A DNA stretch of 64,000 nucleotides from Alicyclobacillus hesperidum (GCF_900107035.1 NZ_FNOJ01000004.1:124001-188000); one strand, 5' to 3'; counted from the first letter of the stretch, positions 1 through 9,332 are shown. Program-made: numbers and translations. The notes: generated by a model not told the origin, from the letters alone.

Positions 1-30
1 CCGAATATACTTCGGACGGAGTGTTGAACG

Positions 31-1524
31 GTGGAAAATTTGATTAAATTGGCACGCGAAGGGCGCCTAGAGCAGGGGCTGGGTCTCACATTTGGGCAGA
101 CACACAGGCCAAATCAGGCGCAGCGCGTGTCGTATGACATAGAGGAGCTTACAAAGAATTATCGTGTGGGCAGCAAAGCCGACGGTTCGCCGTACCGCTT
201 TCAGATCCTGACCTATGGCTGCCAGATGAACGAGCACGATACGGAGGTCATGGCCGGGCTTTTAACGGCTATGGGGTATGAGGCGGCGTCATCGGAGGCG
301 GACGCCGACTTTATCCTGTTTAATACCTGTGCTGTGCGCGAAAACGCGGAGGACAAGGTGTTCGGCGAAATTGGCCGCCTCCGCCCCTTGAAAAACCGCA
401 ACCCTGAGTTGCTGTTTGGCCTCTGTGGCTGTATGGCACAGGAGGCGGGCGTGCAAAAGATGGTCCGCGAAAAGTTCCCTTGGGTCGATCTCGTCTTTGG
501 AACACATAACATCCATCGTTTGCCCGCTCTATTGCATGCTGCGAAGGCATCGACAGAGACAGTGATGGAGGTCTGGGACAAGGCGCCAGAAACCGTTGAA
601 GACTGGCCGAAGTTGCGCAAGGATAGCATTCGCGCCTGGGTAAATATCCAATATGGTTGCAACAAGTTTTGCACGTATTGCATCGTTCCTTATACTCGCG
701 GTGTTGAACGCAGCCGCTTGCCAGAGGACATCGTCGCAGAAGTTGAGCAATTGGTTGCTGAAGGATTTCGCGAAATCACGCTGCTTGGACAAAATGTCAA
801 TGACTATGGCGTCGACCTTGGTACCGTCAACTTTGCGCAGCTGTTGCGCCGGGTCAACGAAATTCCGGGCATTGACCGCATACGGTTTACCACCTCGAAT
901 CCATGGAATTTTACGGATGAATTGATTGAGGCGATTGCGGAATCGGAGCACGTTGCGGAGCACATCCATCTGCCTGTGCAGTCAGGGAATAACGAAATTC
1001 TCCGCCGCATGAATCGGTCACACACGCGCGAGTACTATCTGAAGCTCGTGGACAAAATTCGCGCCAAAATTCCGAACGTGTCGTTAACGACCGACATCAT
1101 CGTCGGCTTTCCTGGGGAAACCGAAGCGCATTTCCAAGACACATTGGCTTTAGTGCGCGAGGTCGAATTCGACAACGCGTTTACGTTCATCTATTCGCCG
1201 CGCGAGAATACACCGGCTGCCAACTTCCCGGACAGTGCCACGGAGGCTGAGAAGAAAGACCGGTTGCGGCGTCTAAACGAAGTGCAGTACGAAATTAGCT
1301 TGCGCCACAATCAGGCGCTGCAAGGCAAAATCGTCGAAGTGTTGGTCGAAGGCGAGAGCCGAACCAACCGCGATGTGTTGTCGGGGCGCACGCGAGGCAA
1401 CCGTTTGGTGCTGTTTCCTGGGGACTTGTCGTTGCGCGGTCAACATGTGCAGGTGGAGATCACGGAGCCACAGACGTTTTTGCTCAAGGGTAGGTTGGTG
1501 CAAGCCAACGAGGTGGTATCGTGA
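31..1524 (+). CDS. miaB: tRNA-2-methylthio-N6-dimethylallyladenosine synthase MiaB
   Basis: Radical-SAM methylthiotransferase that adds the 2-methylthio group to i6A37 in tRNAs reading UNN codons. It acts after MiaA, which is encoded 6 kb downstream in the same gene series. The 497-residue protein has the expected order: an N-terminal UPF0004 domain with three cluster cysteines (C64, C100, C134), the radical-SAM triad C210-C214-C217 in the motif CNKFCTYC, and a C-terminal TRAM region. The start is GTG at 31 with a purine-rich stretch about 12 nt upstream. Its stop overlaps the next start (GTGA at 1521). The assignment is secure. The first bases of the window could belong to an upstream operon gene that cannot be seen. 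Confidence 0.96.
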   Translation: MENLIKLAREGRLEQGLGLTFGQTHRPNQAQRVSYDIEELTKNYRVGSKADGSPYRFQILTYGCQMNEHDTEVMAGLLTAMGYEAASSEADADFILFNTCAVRENAEDKVFGEIGRLRPLKNRNPELLFGLCGCMAQEAGVQKMVREKFPWVDLVFGTHNIHRLPALLHAAKASTETVMEVWDKAPETVEDWPKLRKDSIRAWVNIQYGCNKFCTYCIVPYTRGVERSRLPEDIVAEVEQLVAEGFREITLLGQNVNDYGVDLGTVNFAQLLRRVNEIPGIDRIRFTTSNPWNFTDELIEAIAESEHVAEHIHLPVQSGNNEILRRMNRSHTREYYLKLVDKIRAKIPNVSLTTDIIVGFPGETEAHFQDTLALVREVEFDNAFTFIYSPRENTPAANFPDSATEAEKKDRLRRLNEVQYEISLRHNQALQGKIVEVLVEGESRTNRDVLSGRTRGNRLVLFPGDLSLRGQHVQVEITEPQTFLLKGRLVQANEVVS

Positions 1525-1970
1525 GCGTGATAGAAAAGGACACGAACCGCGTGCTGCTGCTTGCTAAGGCGGATGCCATTGCAGCCGCCATTGCCGGTTC
1601 GGAGGAAGCCAAGTCGTTCTGGCAAGCCCGCGCAAAGATGGAGCGCCATGTCGAGGCGCAGAAGCTGTTCGACGAGTTGAAGCGCAAAACGAACGCCCTC
1701 TTGACCCTGAAGGACCGACTTGGCGAGAAACACGAGAAGTATCAGAGGATGAAGGCAGAGACGGACGCGTTGTGGGACAGGCTGGCAGACATTCCAGTCG
1801 CCCTTCAGTACAAGGCGGCGCAGGACGAGCTCAATGGCTTGCTTCAGGAGGTCACGCTCATCATGTTGGCGCGTTTGCGGGAGCAACTTCCGGTTGAGCG
1901 CGGGCCGCGCCAGTGTGGATCCGGAGGGTGTTCCAGCGGGGGCTGTGGCGGATCGTGTGGTGGGCATTGA
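1521..1970 (+). CDS. ricA: YmcA/YlbF-family protein (RicA-like) with Cys-rich tail
   Basis: Small helical protein of the YlbF/YmcA family. In Bacillus, RicA(YmcA)-RicF(YlbF)-RicT form a complex that assists RNase Y-dependent mRNA maturation and affects sporulation and competence; that role is transferred here by family and by position between miaB and mutS. The 149-residue chain is mostly charged helix (residues 5-120) and ends in a Gly/Ser/Cys tail with four cysteines (C132, C137, C142, C146). The tail suits Fe-S binding, as reported for Ric proteins. The GTG start overlaps the miaB stop and has AGGTGG 5 nt upstream. Whether it is RicA or RicF cannot be settled from sequence alone, but position favours RicA. 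Confidence 0.85.
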   Translation: MSVIEKDTNRVLLLAKADAIAAAIAGSEEAKSFWQARAKMERHVEAQKLFDELKRKTNALLTLKDRLGEKHEKYQRMKAETDALWDRLADIPVALQYKAAQDELNGLLQEVTLIMLARLREQLPVERGPRQCGSGGCSSGGCGGSCGGH

Positions 1971-2007
1971 TGTTGGCAGCGCTGAATTGTCCACGGGGGG
2001 AAGCTCG

Positions 2008-4638
2008 ATGAGCCTGACGCCGATGATGCGTCAATATCAGGAAATCAAGGCAACGCTCGAGGACACGTTGCTGATGTTTCGACTTGGCGACTTTTATGAA
2101 CTGTTTTTTGAAGATGCCGTTGTCGCGAGCCGGGCGCTTGATATCACGCTCACGGGACGCGACGCAGGGGAAGCTGGGCGGATTCCGATGTGCGGAGTTC
2201 CGTATCACGCGTTGGAGTCATATTTGGAGCGCCTCATTGACCACGGTTTTCGCGTGGCCATCTGTGAGCAGGTTGAGGATCCAAAGACGGCCAAAGGCCT
2301 CGTACAGCGGGAGATTGTTCGCATTGTCACGCCTGGAACGGCGTTGGCCAACGAACAGGCAAACCGCTTCCTCGCGTCCTTTGTTGCGGCGGGAGACAAA
2401 GCGGGGGTTTGTTTTGTCGATGTGGGCACCGGCGAGGTGCTCTTTGGCGAAGGTGGCTGCGGGGAGTGCGTCGAGCAGTTGCGCCGCCTTGCGCCCATTG
2501 AACTGCTTATGGCACAGGGCGCAGAAATGCCTGAGCCGCTCGCACGTTATGTTTCGGAAGAACAGGTAGTGCTCACGCGGCGCCAGCTAGGGGCCAAGGG
2601 GTACCTTGAAAAACAATACCTCGTCGGGCAGCCGGAGGTCTTGGGCATAGACACAGCCTCCCCGGCACGCACCGCTTGTGATATGGCATTAGCCTACATT
2701 GAAGAGACGCAGAAGACACAGCTTGCACACCTGCAGGCGCCACGGCCTTTGTTCGAAGCAGATCACATGCTGTTGACGCAGGCGGCCATTCTTCATCTTG
2801 AGTTGACAGCCACCGCGCGCGATCGCGCCCGCAAAGGCTCGCTGCTCGATTTGCTTGATGAGACGGCTACTGCGGCTGGCAGCCGCATGTTAAAGGCGTG
2901 GTTGGAGCGCCCGCTTTGTAAGAAGGCTGACATCGAAGCGCGTCACGACGCGGTCGACTATTTCTATCAAGACTTCATTCTGCGCGAGGAAGTGCGCGAG
3001 GTGTTGCGCGGTATCCACGATATGGCGAGGCTGTTGGCGCGCTTTTCGTTCGGCAGCGCAAATGCGCGCGATTTGCTCGCGCTTGCGCAGTCGCTGAGAG
3101 CCGCCCGTCAAGTCGTGGACATCGTTCGGACACCAGCAGCGCCAAGCCTTCTGATGCGGATTGTCGACGCGCTACCGGATTTGGTTCCCCTTTATGAGGA
3201 CGCGTTTGTCCAACTGGTTGACGATCCGCCTGCGACGATACGGGATGGCGGCATGTTTCGCGACGGTGTTCACGCTGAACTCGACAGATTGCGCTCTTTG
3301 CAGTCGTCCGGTCGTGCTTGGCTACGCGAGCTTGAACAGTCAGAGCGCGAACGCACTGGCATCAAGTCGTTGAAGGTCGGCTATAACAAAGTGTTCGGTT
3401 ATTACATCGAGGTGTCGAAGGCGAATTTGGCTAGTGTGCCAGCCGAGTACGAGCGCAGACAGACGCTGGCCGCCGCCGAACGGTTCGTGTTGCCTGCACT
3501 GAAAGAGCGCGAAGCGGAAATCGTCTCGGCGCAAGAGCGAGCGGTTGCGTTTGAAGAAGGGCTGTTTCGGTCGTTCTGTGATCGCGTTCTGGCCGCAAGC
3601 GCGGGGATTCAACAGTGGGCGGAGGCCATCGCGCAGATTGACGTCTTGGCGACTCTCGCGCATGTCGCAAACAAGCGTCGCTACGTGCGGCCTGAGATGG
3701 TCGACGGCGTCGGCATCGAGATCGAAGCGGGAAGACATCCTGTCGTCGAAGCTCATGTCGGCGCGGATTTCGTGCCAAACGACACGTTGCTTACGCCAGA
3801 GGAACATATCATCTTGCTCACAGGACCGAATATGGGCGGTAAGAGCACCTATATGCGACAAACGGCCGTCATTTGCGCGATCGCGCAAATGGGTGGTTTT
3901 GTACCTGCGACGCGAGCCCGCATCGGCATCGTCGACAAGCTGTTCACGCGCATCGGGGCGTCGGACGATCTCGGTCGTGGACAAAGCACATTTATGGTGG
4001 AAATGACGGAGTTGGCTGAAATTTTGCGCCTTGCCACGGGGCGAAGTCTGATTCTCCTCGATGAAATCGGCCGCGGTACGTCGACTTACGATGGCCTCTC
4101 CATCGCCGAGGCTGTACTTGAGGATTTGGCGACGCGCTCGGAGCGCCCACTGACGATGTTTGCTACGCATTACCACGAGTTAACCGCGTTTTCGGAGTCG
4201 TTTTCCTGTGTTCGTAATCAGTCGTTGGCGGTCGAGGAGACCGGTAGTGGCATTCGTTTCTTGCACACGGTGATGATGCGTCCCTCCGATCGCAGCTATG
4301 GCATTCAGGTGGCTCGTCTTGCCGGTTTGCCAAAGCATGTCATCGACAGAGCACAAGAGTTGTTGCTCGCACGCGAGCATGCACAAGTCGATGTCCCCCA
4401 CAGCGTGCGAGAAGCTGCTGCAACGGCTGCGGTAAATCCGCCTGCAACCCAACATGAGGCTCGGCTTCCAGGTGGCAATATCTCCGATCTCGCCTTGTTC
4501 GCAGGTCCGTACCGTTCTTTTGTCGAGTGGCTTGCGGGGCAAGATGTTATGCGGATGACCCCGCTTGATGCGATGAATGAGTTCTACCGGGCGATTGAGA
4601 AAGCGAGGGAGCTCGTTTCGTGGGACACATCCAACTGA
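2008..4638 (+). CDS. mutS: DNA mismatch repair protein MutS
   Basis: Mismatch-recognition ATPase of 876 residues. The N-terminal mismatch-binding domain carries the loop KFGDFYE-like segment as RLGDFYELF (about residue 30). Connector, lever and clamp regions follow. The ABC-type ATPase has Walker A GPNMGGKST at 606-614, then STFMVEM and the Walker B region LILLDEIGRGTST. The open frame extends upstream of 2008, but ATG 2008 is chosen because it follows a GGGGGGAAG ribosome-binding site and begins with the typical MSLTPMMRQY. It overlaps mutL by 19 nt, consistent with translational coupling. It shares an operon with miaB, ricA, mutL and miaA. Confidence 0.97.
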   Translation: MSLTPMMRQYQEIKATLEDTLLMFRLGDFYELFFEDAVVASRALDITLTGRDAGEAGRIPMCGVPYHALESYLERLIDHGFRVAICEQVEDPKTAKGLVQREIVRIVTPGTALANEQANRFLASFVAAGDKAGVCFVDVGTGEVLFGEGGCGECVEQLRRLAPIELLMAQGAEMPEPLARYVSEEQVVLTRRQLGAKGYLEKQYLVGQPEVLGIDTASPARTACDMALAYIEETQKTQLAHLQAPRPLFEADHMLLTQAAILHLELTATARDRARKGSLLDLLDETATAAGSRMLKAWLERPLCKKADIEARHDAVDYFYQDFILREEVREVLRGIHDMARLLARFSFGSANARDLLALAQSLRAARQVVDIVRTPAAPSLLMRIVDALPDLVPLYEDAFVQLVDDPPATIRDGGMFRDGVHAELDRLRSLQSSGRAWLRELEQSERERTGIKSLKVGYNKVFGYYIEVSKANLASVPAEYERRQTLAAAERFVLPALKEREAEIVSAQERAVAFEEGLFRSFCDRVLAASAGIQQWAEAIAQIDVLATLAHVANKRRYVRPEMVDGVGIEIEAGRHPVVEAHVGADFVPNDTLLTPEEHIILLTGPNMGGKSTYMRQTAVICAIAQMGGFVPATRARIGIVDKLFTRIGASDDLGRGQSTFMVEMTELAEILRLATGRSLILLDEIGRGTSTYDGLSIAEAVLEDLATRSERPLTMFATHYHELTAFSESFSCVRNQSLAVEETGSGIRFLHTVMMRPSDRSYGIQVARLAGLPKHVIDRAQELLLAREHAQVDVPHSVREAAATAAVNPPATQHEARLPGGNISDLALFAGPYRSFVEWLAGQDVMRMTPLDAMNEFYRAIEKARELVSWDTSN

Positions 4639-6488
4639 TGACTGCTGCGCTCGCCAACCAAATCGCGGCTGGCGAGGTCGTGGTGCGCCCTGCTTCGTGC
4701 GTCAAGGAATTGATTGAAAACAGTCTCGATGCCGGGGCGCGAGCGATTCAGGTGCATCTGCGGGAAGGCGGGATTGCGGAGATCGTCGTGATCGACGACG
4801 GTCAAGGCATGGACGAGCAGGACGCTGCTTTGGCGTTTCGCAGGCATGCGACGAGCAAAGTCTATGAGCCGCGCGATCTCGTCCGTATCCGCACGCTTGG
4901 ATTTCGCGGGGAGGCGCTGGCGTCCATTGCGGCCGTGGCACGCGTCCGCTTGACGACGCGCGCAGTTGGAGCCGAAACGGCTGTGCGCGTAGCCGTCGAC
5001 GGGGGTGAGATGGGACCGTTGGAAAAGGTCGGTGCACCTGTGGGTACCCGCATTGAAGTACGCGATTTGTTTTATAACACGCCGGCCAGGTTAAAGTACT
5101 TGCGCACCGTGCAGACGGAACAGGCGAGATCCGTGGAAGTCGTGCAGCAGGCGGCTTTGTCGCGAGCGGATGTTGCGTTTTCCTGCCAAACAGAGCATCA
5201 TGTTTTGTTTCAGACGCCTGGCAATGGGGATGTGCGGGCGGTGCTTGCCGCGTTGTACGGCGTCGGCGAGGCCAAGCAGATGCTCGATGTGCATGCGGCG
5301 TCGAACGATTATCGTGTTTACGGGGTGATTGGACGCCCGACGCAAGCCCGTTCCTCCCGAGGTTACGCGCATCTTTTTGTCAACGGTCGTCCCATCCGCC
5401 ACCCAGGCATTCATCAGGCAGTCGTTCAAGGCTATCAAAATCGTCTCATGGTGGGCAAACATCCGATGTATGCGCTATACATCGAGATGGATCCGAGCCT
5501 GGTCGACGTCAACGTTCACCCGCACAAGGCAGAGGTCCGCTTTAGCGAGGAGCCGGACGTGACGCGGCTGGTCAGCCAGGCTGTGGCTACAGCACTTGAT
5601 GGCACCTTGCTTGCCGCGACGCCGGTTCGTGCTCGGCAACCGCACGTGACATCTGTTCAGCCACTGGCGTTAGACTGGCGGGGTGCAAGGGATGCGCAGG
5701 CGGCACCGGCAAGGCCGTCCCAGACGCCTGTACAGAGTGACAAGGCGGTTCGCGAAGGCTTGACAGAAGTGTATCGTCCGAATGAGTCTGCGCCGAAATC
5801 TGGACTCCCAGGCGAAGCCAGGGACCAAGTCGTAGATCCACTTGCGCATGAGGAACCTTTTGCGGCTGTAACAAGTCCGCATGAGACGATTCGCGACGAG
5901 CGGCCGACAGAATGGTCTTTACGCCCCATTGGGCAGGCACTAGGAATGTACATACTCGCAGACGACGGGGAATCGCTGTATATCATCGATCAGCACGCCG
6001 CGCACGAGCGCGTGCTATATGAAGATTTTTCGCAGAAATTGCGCGATCGTGGAGTCTTTGCGATGCCGTTGTTGGCGCCCCTCGAATTGACTTTGCCACC
6101 GGTCGTGTTTGAGCGGGCTATGGAGGTACAACAAGAACTTGCTAACATGGGATTGACATACGAGCCGTTTGGCGCGCAGCAGGTTGTCGTGCGGGCGGTT
6201 CCCGACATATGGCAGGGACTTGATGTGCAACGCTTGGCTGTCGAGGTATTTGATGACCTAAAGGCGCTGCGGGGAGACAGTGTGATCGAACAGATGCGCC
6301 AATCTGTCGCGACGCGCGCGTGTAAAGCGGCGATCAAGGCCAATTGGACGCTATCGCAGCCAGAAATGGAGGCGCTCTGCAGGTCGCTGGTCAAATGCCA
6401 AGATCCGTTTCATTGCCCGCATGGGCGTCCCATTTTTGTGCGAATGACCAACGGGGAATTGGAACGTGCATTTCGGAGGATTGTCTGA
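4620..6488 (+). CDS. mutL: DNA mismatch repair endonuclease MutL
   Basis: MutS partner that nicks the strand to be repaired. The 622-residue protein starts with a GHL ATPase (catalytic E33, ENSLDAGA at 33-40, later GFRGEAL and NTPARLKYL). It has a variable linker (about 330-430) and a C-terminal dimerisation/endonuclease domain. The metal-binding motif DQHAAHERVLYE (457-468) and the ACK and CPHGRP motifs are present, so this is the nicking type found in bacteria lacking MutH. GTG 4620 lies inside the mutS end with GAGGGAG just upstream. The last base of its stop is the first base of the next ATG. Confidence 0.96.
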   Translation: MGHIQLMTAALANQIAAGEVVVRPASCVKELIENSLDAGARAIQVHLREGGIAEIVVIDDGQGMDEQDAALAFRRHATSKVYEPRDLVRIRTLGFRGEALASIAAVARVRLTTRAVGAETAVRVAVDGGEMGPLEKVGAPVGTRIEVRDLFYNTPARLKYLRTVQTEQARSVEVVQQAALSRADVAFSCQTEHHVLFQTPGNGDVRAVLAALYGVGEAKQMLDVHAASNDYRVYGVIGRPTQARSSRGYAHLFVNGRPIRHPGIHQAVVQGYQNRLMVGKHPMYALYIEMDPSLVDVNVHPHKAEVRFSEEPDVTRLVSQAVATALDGTLLAATPVRARQPHVTSVQPLALDWRGARDAQAAPARPSQTPVQSDKAVREGLTEVYRPNESAPKSGLPGEARDQVVDPLAHEEPFAAVTSPHETIRDERPTEWSLRPIGQALGMYILADDGESLYIIDQHAAHERVLYEDFSQKLRDRGVFAMPLLAPLELTLPPVVFERAMEVQQELANMGLTYEPFGAQQVVVRAVPDIWQGLDVQRLAVEVFDDLKALRGDSVIEQMRQSVATRACKAAIKANWTLSQPEMEALCRSLVKCQDPFHCPHGRPIFVRMTNGELERAFRRIV

Positions 6489-7294
6489 TGGGCGTCTCGG
6501 ATGCGGAGTTGATGGCGCAGGCGGTTGTGACCACGCCTCGCGACCCGGCTGTTTGGCAGGTCGCCAGAGCTACAGAGCTTGCCCGGATATTTCGGCTTCC
6601 TTATGTGAAGCGCGGAGATCGTAGCCTGGACGAGTTGCTAGAACGGTTTTCGGCCGTAGTCGCAGTTGCGGATCCGGCGCGCATCCACATGCGGGGCGCG
6701 TCGCACGCGCTGTTTTTTCACCCGAGTATGGCAGCTCAGCGACTGGATCGACGCCATCGACGCGGTGAACCAGATCGGCTTTTACGCGCGGCAGGCGTAC
6801 AGCCGGGCGACGTGATCGTCGATGGTACGTTGGGACTCGCCAGCGATGCCATCGTCTTCGCCGATGCTGTTGGAATGAACGGCCACGTCGTGGGCATCGA
6901 ACAATCGGCGTTGGTGGCAAGACTCATGCAGGCCGTACAGCACTGTGGATGCAAGGCGTACCCCGACGCGGCCGGTTTGTTGCGGCGGATCGAGGTGCTG
7001 GAGTGTGACCATCTTACGTGGCTGCGGCAGCAGCCTGACGACAGTGTCGATGTGGTGTATTTCGATCCAATGTTTCGACAGCCGACTGCAAATTCTCCGT
7101 CGATCGTGCCGCTTCGCCAGGCGGCGTCGCCACAGCCATTGCGCGATGAGGTCATCAGCGAGGCGAGGCGCGTCGCTCGGCGTGTGGTGGTGGTCAAGGA
7201 ACGGCCGCAGTCCGGGGTATTTGAACAGTTTGGGCTGACGCCGGATCGACCTCGTGGGCAGTTCGCGTACGGCGTGTGGAGGAAGTACGTATGA
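6488..7294 (+). CDS. class I SAM-dependent methyltransferase (YpiP/RsmJ-like)
   Basis: Predicted 268-residue methyltransferase of unknown substrate, of the group that resembles B. subtilis YpiP and is distantly related to RsmJ. The SAM-binding motif I appears as VDGTLGLASDA, an acidic motif II as VVGIEQS, and a catalytic DPMF in VVYFDPMF. The last is typical of nucleic-acid or base methyltransferases. The N-terminal 60 residues look like a substrate-recognition extension. ATG 6488 overlaps the mutL stop (TGATG) and is preceded by GGAGGA. Its own stop overlaps miaA (ATGA), so it is co-translated within the repair/tRNA-modification operon. Its placement suggests a nucleic-acid target, but this is inference. 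Confidence 0.82.
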   Translation: MGVSDAELMAQAVVTTPRDPAVWQVARATELARIFRLPYVKRGDRSLDELLERFSAVVAVADPARIHMRGASHALFFHPSMAAQRLDRRHRRGEPDRLLRAAGVQPGDVIVDGTLGLASDAIVFADAVGMNGHVVGIEQSALVARLMQAVQHCGCKAYPDAAGLLRRIEVLECDHLTWLRQQPDDSVDVVYFDPMFRQPTANSPSIVPLRQAASPQPLRDEVISEARRVARRVVVVKERPQSGVFEQFGLTPDRPRGQFAYGVWRKYV

Positions 7295-8259
7295 AGCGCA
7301 TTTCCATCGTTTGTATTGTAGGGCCAACGGCTATTGGCAAGAGTGATCTCGCGGTTGCGGTGGCTAAGCGGTATGGTGGGGAGGTGGTTTCGGCCGACTC
7401 CATGCAGGTGTACCGCGGTATGGATATCGGCACGGCCAAGCTGACAAAGGCGGAAATGGAGGATGTTGTGCACCACCTTATTGACATCGTGGATCCGGCG
7501 GACAAGTACACAGTAGCGCGTTGGAAACATGCGGCTGATGAGGTTATCTTAGACGTTGCAGGGCGCGGTCACCTGCCTGTCGTCTGTGGCGGAACAGGCC
7601 TTTATATTCGTGCTCTTACAGACGATCTCGATTTTGTCGACGCGCCAGAGACGGACGAAATCCGCGCACATTGGCAACAATACTTGGCCGAGCACGGCCC
7701 AAGGGCTCTTTATGAGGTACTGCAGCAACGGGATCCAGCGCGCGCAGAGCAGTTACACCCAAACGACGTCAAACGCGTCATTCGTGCTCTCGAGGTGGCA
7801 GATGCTGCTGGTGCCCCCATGTCTGCAAACTATGACTGGTCTGTCCGTGGCGGACGTTATCGCACATTGCTCATCGGCCTTACCATGGAGCGGGACGCAT
7901 TATACCGACGTGTCGATCAGCGCGTGTTGCACATGTGGCAAGCCGGGCTTCCAAACGAGGTGCGGCGCCTTTTGGCATCAGGCCTTTCGCCGAGTGCCAC
8001 ATCGCTACAGGCCATTGGCTACAAAGAAGTGGTTGCCATGCTGGCCGGGGAGGTTGGCGAGCTGGAGACGATTGCGACCATCCAACGCAATACCAGGCGC
8101 TTTGTTAAGCGGCAGTTGTCCTGGTTCCGCCGCGATCCGCGGGTGGTTTGGTTCGAGAAGACGGAATCCGGCGACTTTGCATCGGGTGAAGAGACGCGAT
8201 TATGGAGCACGATCGACGACTTTTTGAAGGAGAATTCACAATCTCCCCCGAATACATAA
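7291..8259 (+). CDS. miaA: tRNA dimethylallyltransferase MiaA
   Basis: Transfers dimethylallyl from DMAPP to N6 of A37, giving i6A, the substrate of MiaB encoded at the other end of this operon. The 322-residue protein shows the P-loop GPTAIGKS (11-18), the DSMQVYRGMDIGTAK segment that binds substrate, and C-terminal tRNA-binding helices with QAIGYKE. ATG 7291 is chosen over the in-frame GTG 15 nt earlier because GGAGGAAG lies directly upstream and the start overlaps the previous stop. It is followed 30 nt later by hfq, the classic miaA-hfq arrangement. Confidence 0.96.
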   Translation: MKRISIVCIVGPTAIGKSDLAVAVAKRYGGEVVSADSMQVYRGMDIGTAKLTKAEMEDVVHHLIDIVDPADKYTVARWKHAADEVILDVAGRGHLPVVCGGTGLYIRALTDDLDFVDAPETDEIRAHWQQYLAEHGPRALYEVLQQRDPARAEQLHPNDVKRVIRALEVADAAGAPMSANYDWSVRGGRYRTLLIGLTMERDALYRRVDQRVLHMWQAGLPNEVRRLLASGLSPSATSLQAIGYKEVVAMLAGEVGELETIATIQRNTRRFVKRQLSWFRRDPRVVWFEKTESGDFASGEETRLWSTIDDFLKENSQSPPNT

Positions 8260-8289
8260 TAGACCTGCAGAATGGAGTGTGAACGAACG

Positions 8290-8550
8290 ATGTCCAAAAC
8301 CCCATTGAATATTCAAGATACATTTTTGAATCAGGTGCGCAAAGATCGCATTCCTGTGATTGTGTATCTCGTAAACGGTTTTCAAATCCGCGGTGTCGTC
8401 CGGGCGTTTGATAATTTTACGATTGTTGTCGAGGCGGAAGGCAAGCAACAGATGATCTACAAGCATGCTATCTCCACGTTCATTCCGATGCGCCAAGTGA
8501 CTTTAACGCAAGCAGAACCGGCTGCCGATGGGGATGCGGGGAACGCCTGA
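8290..8550 (+). CDS. hfq: RNA chaperone Hfq
   Basis: Sm-like RNA chaperone that forms a hexameric ring. The 86-residue protein has the Sm1 segment ([20 protein letters not shown]) and the Sm2 signature YKHAISTF. The Gram-positive type core is followed by a short acidic, Ala-rich tail. The start ATG 8290 gives MSKTPLNIQ, the usual beginning. The GGAG at 8274-8277 is about 12 nt away, a little long, so an upstream in-frame ATG at 8272 cannot be fully excluded. Last gene of the mutSL-miaA operon. Confidence 0.95.
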   Translation: MSKTPLNIQDTFLNQVRKDRIPVIVYLVNGFQIRGVVRAFDNFTIVVEAEGKQQMIYKHAISTFIPMRQVTLTQAEPAADGDAGNA

Positions 8551-8593
8551 TACTCCATGAGCCGTGAAAGTGAATTCTTTGTCGATGAGGTGG

Positions 8594-8623
8594 TTGACAA
8601 GGGAGGCCGTTCTGTGCTAATTT
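8594..8623 (+). promoter_or_regulatory. sigma-A promoter of the tRNA cluster
   Basis: TTGACA at 8594-8599 is a perfect -35. The extended -10 TGC-TAATTT (hexamer 8618-8623) follows after 18 bp. Transcription would start about 12 nt before the first tRNA, matching a tRNA operon promoter. Confidence 0.75.
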
Positions 8624-8641
8624 AATACCTGTCGCCACGGT

Positions 8642-8717
<76 letters not shown>

Positions 8718-8722
8718 GTTTT

Positions 8723-8807
8723 GGAGGGATACCAAAGTGGCCAAATGGGGCGGACTGTAAATCCGTTGCGGAATGCTTCGAAGGTTCGAATCCTTCTCCC
8801 TCCACCA
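8723..8807 (+). tRNA. tRNA-Tyr (anticodon GTA)
   Basis: An 85-nt class II tRNA with a long variable arm. Acceptor arms are GGAGGGA/TCCCTCC, the anticodon arm is CGGA-CTGTAAA-TCCG with GTA, and CCA is encoded. Confidence 0.97.
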
Positions 8808-8814
8808 AGTCTAT

Positions 8815-8890
8815 AGGGGCGTAGTTCAGTTGGTAGAACGGCGGTCTCCAAAACCGCATGTCGTGGGTTCGAATCCTGCCGCCCCTGCCA
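8815..8890 (+). tRNA. tRNA-Trp (anticodon CCA)
   Basis: Acceptor AGGGGCG/CGCCCCT. Anticodon arm GCGGT-CTCCAAA-ACCGC with anticodon CCA. CCA tail encoded. Confidence 0.97.
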
Positions 8891-8899
8891 ATTCCATTT

Positions 8900-8975
8900 G
8901 GGGGTATAGCTCAGCTGGGAGAGCACCTGCCTTGCAAGCAGGGGGTCGTCGGTTCGAATCCGTCTACCTCCACCA
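8900..8975 (+). tRNA. tRNA-Ala (anticodon TGC)
   Basis: Acceptor GGGGGTA/TACCTCC with one G-T pair. Anticodon arm CCTGC-CTTGCAA-GCAGG with TGC. CCA tail encoded. Confidence 0.97.
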
Positions 8976-8980
8976 AATGT

Positions 8981-9055
8981 TCCTCGATAGCTCAGCGGTA
9001 GAGCATCCGGCTGTTAACCGGAGGGTCGTAGGTTCGAATCCTACTCGGGGAGCCA
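8981..9055 (+). tRNA. tRNA-Asn (anticodon GTT)
   Basis: Acceptor TCCTCGA/TCGGGGA. Anticodon stem CCGG with loop CTGTTAA, anticodon GTT. CCA tail encoded. Confidence 0.97.
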
Positions 9056-9067
9056 TTTTTATGTGTT

Positions 9068-9143
9068 GCTCCCATAGCTCAGTTGGCAGAGCGCATCCAT
9101 GGTAAGGATGAGGTCACCAGTTCAAGCCTGGTTGGGAGCTCCA
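9068..9143 (+). tRNA. tRNA-Thr (anticodon GGT)
   Basis: Acceptor GCTCCCA/TGGGAGC. Anticodon arm CATCC-ATGGTAA-GGATG with GGT. CCA tail encoded. Second threonine isoacceptor of the cluster. Confidence 0.96.
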
Positions 9144-9147
9144 GTGC

Positions 9148-9223
9148 GGGCGTTTAGCTCAGTTGGGAGAGCATCTGCCTTACAAGCAGAGGGTCGGCGG
9201 TTCGAGCCCGTCAACGCCCACCA
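9148..9223 (+). tRNA. tRNA-Val (anticodon TAC)
   Basis: Acceptor GGGCGTT/AACGCCC. Anticodon arm TCTGC-CTTACAA-GCAGA with TAC. CCA tail encoded. Last gene of the cluster. Confidence 0.97.
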
Positions 9224-9236
9224 TACAGAAATGTTG

Positions 9237-9265
9237 AAATCCCTTGTCAATAAGGGATTTTTTTA
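9237..9265 (+). terminator. intrinsic terminator after the tRNA cluster
   Basis: A 9-bp A/T-flanked stem (AAATCCCTT at 9237-9245 with AAGGGATTT at 9252-9260), a 6-nt loop and a run of T. Ends the tRNA operon. Confidence 0.9.
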
Positions 9266-9332
9266 TTGTAAGCTAGTATTGTGACATTGCAAGAATCCTC
9301 TAGGGACAATCATCGGTTGAGGAGGGGTGAAG

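Noticed and set aside
8773-9284. Protein-coding frames through the tRNA cluster
   Set aside because: The translated pieces come from tRNA sequence (for example repeated VGSNP and RRFES stretches from T-loops), and have no ribosome-binding site.
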